Source: an uncultured Erysipelotrichaceae bacterium (GTDB lineage Bacteria; Bacillota_I; Bacilli_A; Erysipelotrichales; Erysipelotrichaceae). From it: a DNA stretch of 27,099 nucleotides. This document shows positions 23,344 to 27,099 of the stretch, one piece after another (the stretch's first letter is position 1; every line of letters begins with the position of its first letter). Where the stretch lies: NCBI GenBank assembly GCA_934699415.1, contig CAKUWO010000015.1, forward strand, positions 1-27,099. The letters run 5' to 3'. The notes beneath the pieces were generated by a model, which ran no database searches, was not told where the DNA came from, and saw nothing but the letters and a program-made list of their open reading frames with translations. Both the position numbers and the translations under genes were made by a program.

Positions 23344-26300
23344 ATGGAAAAAGAATTGGTTTATGGGTTTGATATCGGTATTGCATCTACCGGTTCTGCT
23401 GTAAGCGATGGTAAAAATATTATTTACATGGGAACTCATGTCTTTAATGAAGCTACTGAAGCTAAAGAACCAAGGTTAAATCGTGGTGCAAGAAGAAATT
23501 TAGCTCGTAAAAAATGGCGTAAAGACCAATTAAAAGATGCTTTTGATGATTTTTGTATCTTAGCAAGAGAAGAAATCAAACAAAAAGGCTATCTTTGTTT
23601 TACAACTAATAACGATTCTATTAAGAAACCTATTGATAAAACAATTTATCATTTAAGAAAAAGAGCTTTAACAGAAAAAGTAAGTGAAAGAGAATTGTTC
23701 TTATGTCTATACAGTATGTTACACGCAAGAGGCCATTTCTTGTTAGAAACAATTAACTTTTCAGGCACTGAAACAATTACTTTTGATGATTTCAAAGAAC
23801 GATTCTATGATGCGATAGCTGAAGCTATTGAACTATCAGACAGTAATAAAGAAATATTCGAAAAGACAATTCTTTCCCTGATTTTTAAGGAAAAACCTGT
23901 TTCCAAAGAGATTGAAAGACTTTGCAAAGAATCAAAGATGGTTCTTGAAGAAAACGAATTAAAACTAATAATTGCTATTTGCAAATATTTGAGAAATTAT
24001 TCTGTTAATAAAAAAGATTTTGGTGAAATATTAGAAGAATATAAGAAGGATAAATTTACAGTAACTGTTATTAAAACATCTGAAGCTGATGAAACTCCAG
24101 AAATTTTATTAAATCTTGCTGATTTACATGACATGATTAATGTGGCACAAATCATGAAAGATCATGATTATCTTTGTGAAGTAGCAATTGATAAAATTGA
24201 GGAATTTGATAGGGAAATACAGAAAGGTCTTGATTCTTTAGAATTCGCAGAATATAAGAAGATTTTAAAAGGCAAAGGTAGTGAAAAAGCCAAGCATCTC
24301 AGATCTGTTAGAAACTTTGAAAATAATTTTCCTAATGGTCTATATCTAAAAGAAGCTAAAGCTATTCTTAATAATCAGCAGAAATATTATCCAGAAATTA
24401 CTAATGATTTTATTGAAGTATGCGAAGATATCATTTCCGCAAGAATTCCTTATTACATTGGCCCATTAAAAAATGACGCAAAGAATGCTTGGGTTAAAAA
24501 GAATGGGAAAATTAAATATAGCTACAAATACGCGCAAAAGCATAATACTATTTCTCCAGTTGATGAATATGCAACAATTAAAGCTTGGAAAGATCGCATG
24601 CGCTCTCATTGCACCTATCTTCCGGAAGAATTTGCTTTACCTAAAGGCTCTTTTATAGCTGAAACTTTTAGTATTGTAAATGAACTTAACATTTTAGAGG
24701 CGAGAGATTTAGATGAAAATACCTACTATCTCACATTTGAGGATAAGGTTAAAATCTTTGATAATCTTTTCTTAAAAGGTGGAGATGTTAAATATAAAGA
24801 TATTATTGATCTATTAGGCTTAAGTTATTTCGGACCTCGAAGAGCTTCTAAAATTGAAGGTAAAATGAATAATAAATACACTCTTTATTCATCAATTGTT
24901 AGATCGGTTCCAGAACTTAAAGTTAATTCCATTATGGAATTATTCTCAGAAAATAAAGAATTAAAAGATAAGATTGATGAAATTGAAGATATTATCTTAT
25001 CTATAAATCTATATAACGAAGAGAAAACCAAAATCGATTTCTTTGTTAACGAAAAGAATTATAGTGAAAATGTTGCTAAAGCATTCTCTCGCTTAAAATC
25101 AAATTCTTTCTTTGCGCTATCTAAAACTTTCATCATGGATAAGAAGATCGGTGTCGAAGGTGAAACTTTATTGTCTTTATTATTCGAAGATAATACTTTT
25201 GAGCACCCTAATGAGCAAATGTATCATATTACAAATGCAGTTGATGAAAATGGTGTAGCTTTAGACTTTTCTTCTAATAAATATGAAGAAAAACTAAAGA
25301 AAAATGGTGGTAAGTTAGGCATTGATTTATTGATGGATGGAACAAGTCCTGTTATTCCAGTATCTCGCACTGTTATTAGAGGATTAAATGAAGCTTTAAA
25401 AGTTTATGATGAACTAGTAAAATCCTTTGGCGTTCCAAAAAGAGTAGTTATTGAAACAGCAAGAGATCTTAAAGATCATACTGTTATTAAAGAACAGTCA
25501 GTTAAACATTATGAAGACAAAGAAAGACTTTATAAATCAATCGATGAGCAACTTAAGAAAAATAAGAATTATAAAGCATCTTCAGGACTTGAAAAATGGG
25601 ATCAAATTAAGCCCTATGTTACAAGCAATAAAAAGAAGATTGATTTATATTTATGCCAAAACGGCATTGATTTATTAACAGGCGAAAAAATTAATATTAA
25701 TCGTCTTGAAGATTATGAAATTGATCACATCCTTCCAAGAGGTTTTGGCGATGATTCAATGGATGATAAGATGTTGATTTCTAAGTTAGCCAATGCTAAA
25801 AAAGGTGATCGCTTACCACTTCAATTTATCGAAAGCGGTGAACAAATTGGCAATCGCATTGTAACAAGTGGCGAATTTGTTAATCGTGTTGAAATGTTAT
25901 ATGATATGAAACTTATCTCAGATAATAAAAAGAAACGTTTATTATTAGAAAATACCAATGATTTAGATAAATTTATTAATCAAAATCTTGTAGATACGAG
26001 ATATATTATCAAAGAATTTACATCCATTCTTAATGCTTATAACAAATATCATGATTATGAAACCCATATTGTTTCTTTAAAAGCAGCCTATACTCATCAA
26101 TATCGTAAATCATTTAATTTTGATAAAGATCGAGGATTTGGTGATCAGCACCATGCACACGATGCTGCACTATTGATTGTTGCTGATAAAACATTATCAA
26201 CATATTATCCTAATTATGATTCTAGAAATATTAATAATAACAAGAAAGCAAGTAGTGACAAATACAAAACATATCAACAATTGATTAAAGATATGTTGTC

Positions 26301-27099
26301 TGCTGACAAGAAGGATAAGGGATTTGATGAATTCTTAAGAACAATGTTCTATAAAGCTTATGGCATTTCATGGAATAATGACTATTCTATAATTAGTCAA
26401 ATCAAGAAGACTGTTCCTTTCTATTCTAATAAAGTAGAAAAGAATTATATGGGCAAATTCTTTGATGCAACTATTCTTAAACAAAAAGAATACGACGAAG
26501 AGGCTGTATTATCTATTCTTGGAGTAAATAATGACAAGCATATATTTAGCTCCATTAATTGTGCAGCTGTTGACTTCTATCGTTATACAGTTGAAAAGAA
26601 AGGCAAGAGAGAAGCTAAGCATATAGCTATTCATATTCCTAAAGTAATCATTAAAGCTAACGGCGAGATTGATAAAGAAAAATATATTAAGCTCATTAAG
26701 GAACATTATAAAGCACCGGAATTATTAGATGAGAATGGCGAAATTAAAGAAGGATACTTCCGTTTCAGAGCTTATAAGAACGATATTATTTACAATACAG
26801 CAACCGAATGTCCAATGTTGTTTAATATAGGAAGTATTGTGAACTATAAACTGGAGTTAAAATTTATTAATGCATTCTCTTATGATGACATTTATTTGGA
26901 AGGAAGAAGAATATCAAACGATTTAATTAAATATTTTGACATCAAAACCAAAAATAATCCAAGCGGTATAGACTATAAGCTTATAGAAAAAGAGACTGTT
27001 GTGAATTATATGGCTAAAAATTATTGGCATTTGGATGAATCGAACAAAAAGATTAAATCAGCTTGCGAATTGATTTCAAATGACAATAATATATACGAT
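23344..27099 (+). CDS. cas9: Cas9, type II CRISPR-Cas effector nuclease (3' end beyond window)
   Basis: 1252 codons without a stop up to the right edge. RuvC-I is YGFDIGIAS with D10; the Arg-rich bridge helix spans about 44-64 (RLNRGARRNLARKKWR); RuvC-II is VVIETARDL with E704; the HNH centre is E-I-D794-H795-I-L-P with N817 in LANAKKGD; RuvC-III is HHAHDA with H937 and D940. All nuclease residues are therefore present and the enzyme should be active. It uses a guide RNA pair to cut both strands of invading DNA. Two positions differ from usual Cas9: the RuvC-I Trp (GWAV) is Ser18, and the HNH Asn corresponding to N854 of SpCas9 is D808. The C-terminal PAM-recognition end is cut off. No tracrRNA or repeat array is seen upstream. 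Subtype (II-A or II-C) cannot be settled without the downstream genes. Confidence 0.95.
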   Translation, partial: MEKELVYGFDIGIASTGSAVSDGKNIIYMGTHVFNEATEAKEPRLNRGARRNLARKKWRKDQLKDAFDDFCILAREEIKQKGYLCFTTNNDSIKKPIDKTIYHLRKRALTEKVSERELFLCLYSMLHARGHFLLETINFSGTETITFDDFKERFYDAIAEAIELSDSNKEIFEKTILSLIFKEKPVSKEIERLCKESKMVLEENELKLIIAICKYLRNYSVNKKDFGEILEEYKKDKFTVTVIKTSEADETPEILLNLADLHDMINVAQIMKDHDYLCEVAIDKIEEFDREIQKGLDSLEFAEYKKILKGKGSEKAKHLRSVRNFENNFPNGLYLKEAKAILNNQQKYYPEITNDFIEVCEDIISARIPYYIGPLKNDAKNAWVKKNGKIKYSYKYAQKHNTISPVDEYATIKAWKDRMRSHCTYLPEEFALPKGSFIAETFSIVNELNILEARDLDENTYYLTFEDKVKIFDNLFLKGGDVKYKDIIDLLGLSYFGPRRASKIEGKMNNKYTLYSSIVRSVPELKVNSIMELFSENKELKDKIDEIEDIILSINLYNEEKTKIDFFVNEKNYSENVAKAFSRLKSNSFFALSKTFIMDKKIGVEGETLLSLLFEDNTFEHPNEQMYHITNAVDENGVALDFSSNKYEEKLKKNGGKLGIDLLMDGTSPVIPVSRTVIRGLNEALKVYDELVKSFGVPKRVVIETARDLKDHTVIKEQSVKHYEDKERLYKSIDEQLKKNKNYKASSGLEKWDQIKPYVTSNKKKIDLYLCQNGIDLLTGEKININRLEDYEIDHILPRGFGDDSMDDKMLISKLANAKKGDRLPLQFIESGEQIGNRIVTSGEFVNRVEMLYDMKLISDNKKKRLLLENTNDLDKFINQNLVDTRYIIKEFTSILNAYNKYHDYETHIVSLKAAYTHQYRKSFNFDKDRGFGDQHHAHDAALLIVADKTLSTYYPNYDSRNINNNKKASSDKYKTYQQLIKDMLSADKKDKGFDEFLRTMFYKAYGISWNNDYSIISQIKKTVPFYSNKVEKNYMGKFFDATILKQKEYDEEAVLSILGVNNDKHIFSSINCAAVDFYRYTVEKKGKREAKHIAIHIPKVIIKANGEIDKEKYIKLIKEHYKAPELLDENGEIKEGYFRFRAYKNDIIYNTATECPMLFNIGSIVNYKLELKFINAFSYDDIYLEGRRISNDLIKYFDIKTKNNPSGIDYKLIEKETVVNYMAKNYWHLDESNKKIKSACELISNDNNIYD

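Overview
The window reads as an AT-rich, low-GC Gram-positive (Bacillota) chromosome, most likely a gut member of the Erysipelotrichia/Bacilli group. The basis is AGGAGG-type ribosome sites, standard code with TGA stops, a T-box leader, a lipoprotein Xaa-Pro peptidase, a choloylglycine (bile-salt) hydrolase, a DpnII-type restriction system and a type II Cas9. The taxon is an inference.

Layout. 1-3174 (+): end of an unknown gene, a two-domain SnoaL/NTF2-like protein, an FMN split-barrel/ferredoxin fusion, and a translationally overlapping pair of zinc macrodomain ADP-ribose hydrolase and SirTM-type sirtuin; this is a reversible protein ADP-ribosylation cassette. 3180-4541 (-): decaying genes, including a complete AAA ATPase broken by one lost base just before its Walker A motif. 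4998-8657 (+): secreted Xaa-Pro dipeptidyl-peptidase lipoprotein and two GNAT acetyltransferases. 8663-10183: a 19-bp palindrome and three 33-bp-phased direct repeats ahead of a DUF4143 ATPase. 10304-13692: stand-alone GMP synthase ATP-PPase subunit, a TIM-barrel protein (-), and a membrane-anchored XRE regulator overlapping an erythromycin-esterase-like protein. 13715-16127 (-): T-box-controlled brnQ (frameshifted) followed by a GT8 glycosyltransferase. 16309-19528 (+): a restriction-modification operon with two methyltransferases and two nucleases, one of them R.DpnII-like. 19571-19806: a 32-residue membrane peptide and a candidate small RNA. 19857-20810 (-): bile-salt-hydrolase family. 21011-23243 (+): YgjP-type metallopeptidase (frameshifted), a methyltransferase and a YitT membrane protein. 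23344-27099 (+): Cas9, still open at the window edge.

How it fits together. The right half carries defence functions (two sets of restriction-modification genes, Cas9). The left half carries the ADP-ribosylation cassette. Three otherwise intact genes (AAA ATPase, brnQ, ygjP-like) each lack exactly one base in a homopolymer, which points to a systematic consensus error or to phase-variable tracts rather than independent decay. No tRNA, rRNA, insertion sequence or CRISPR array was seen in the window; the array, tracrRNA and cas1/cas2 would have to lie beyond the right edge.
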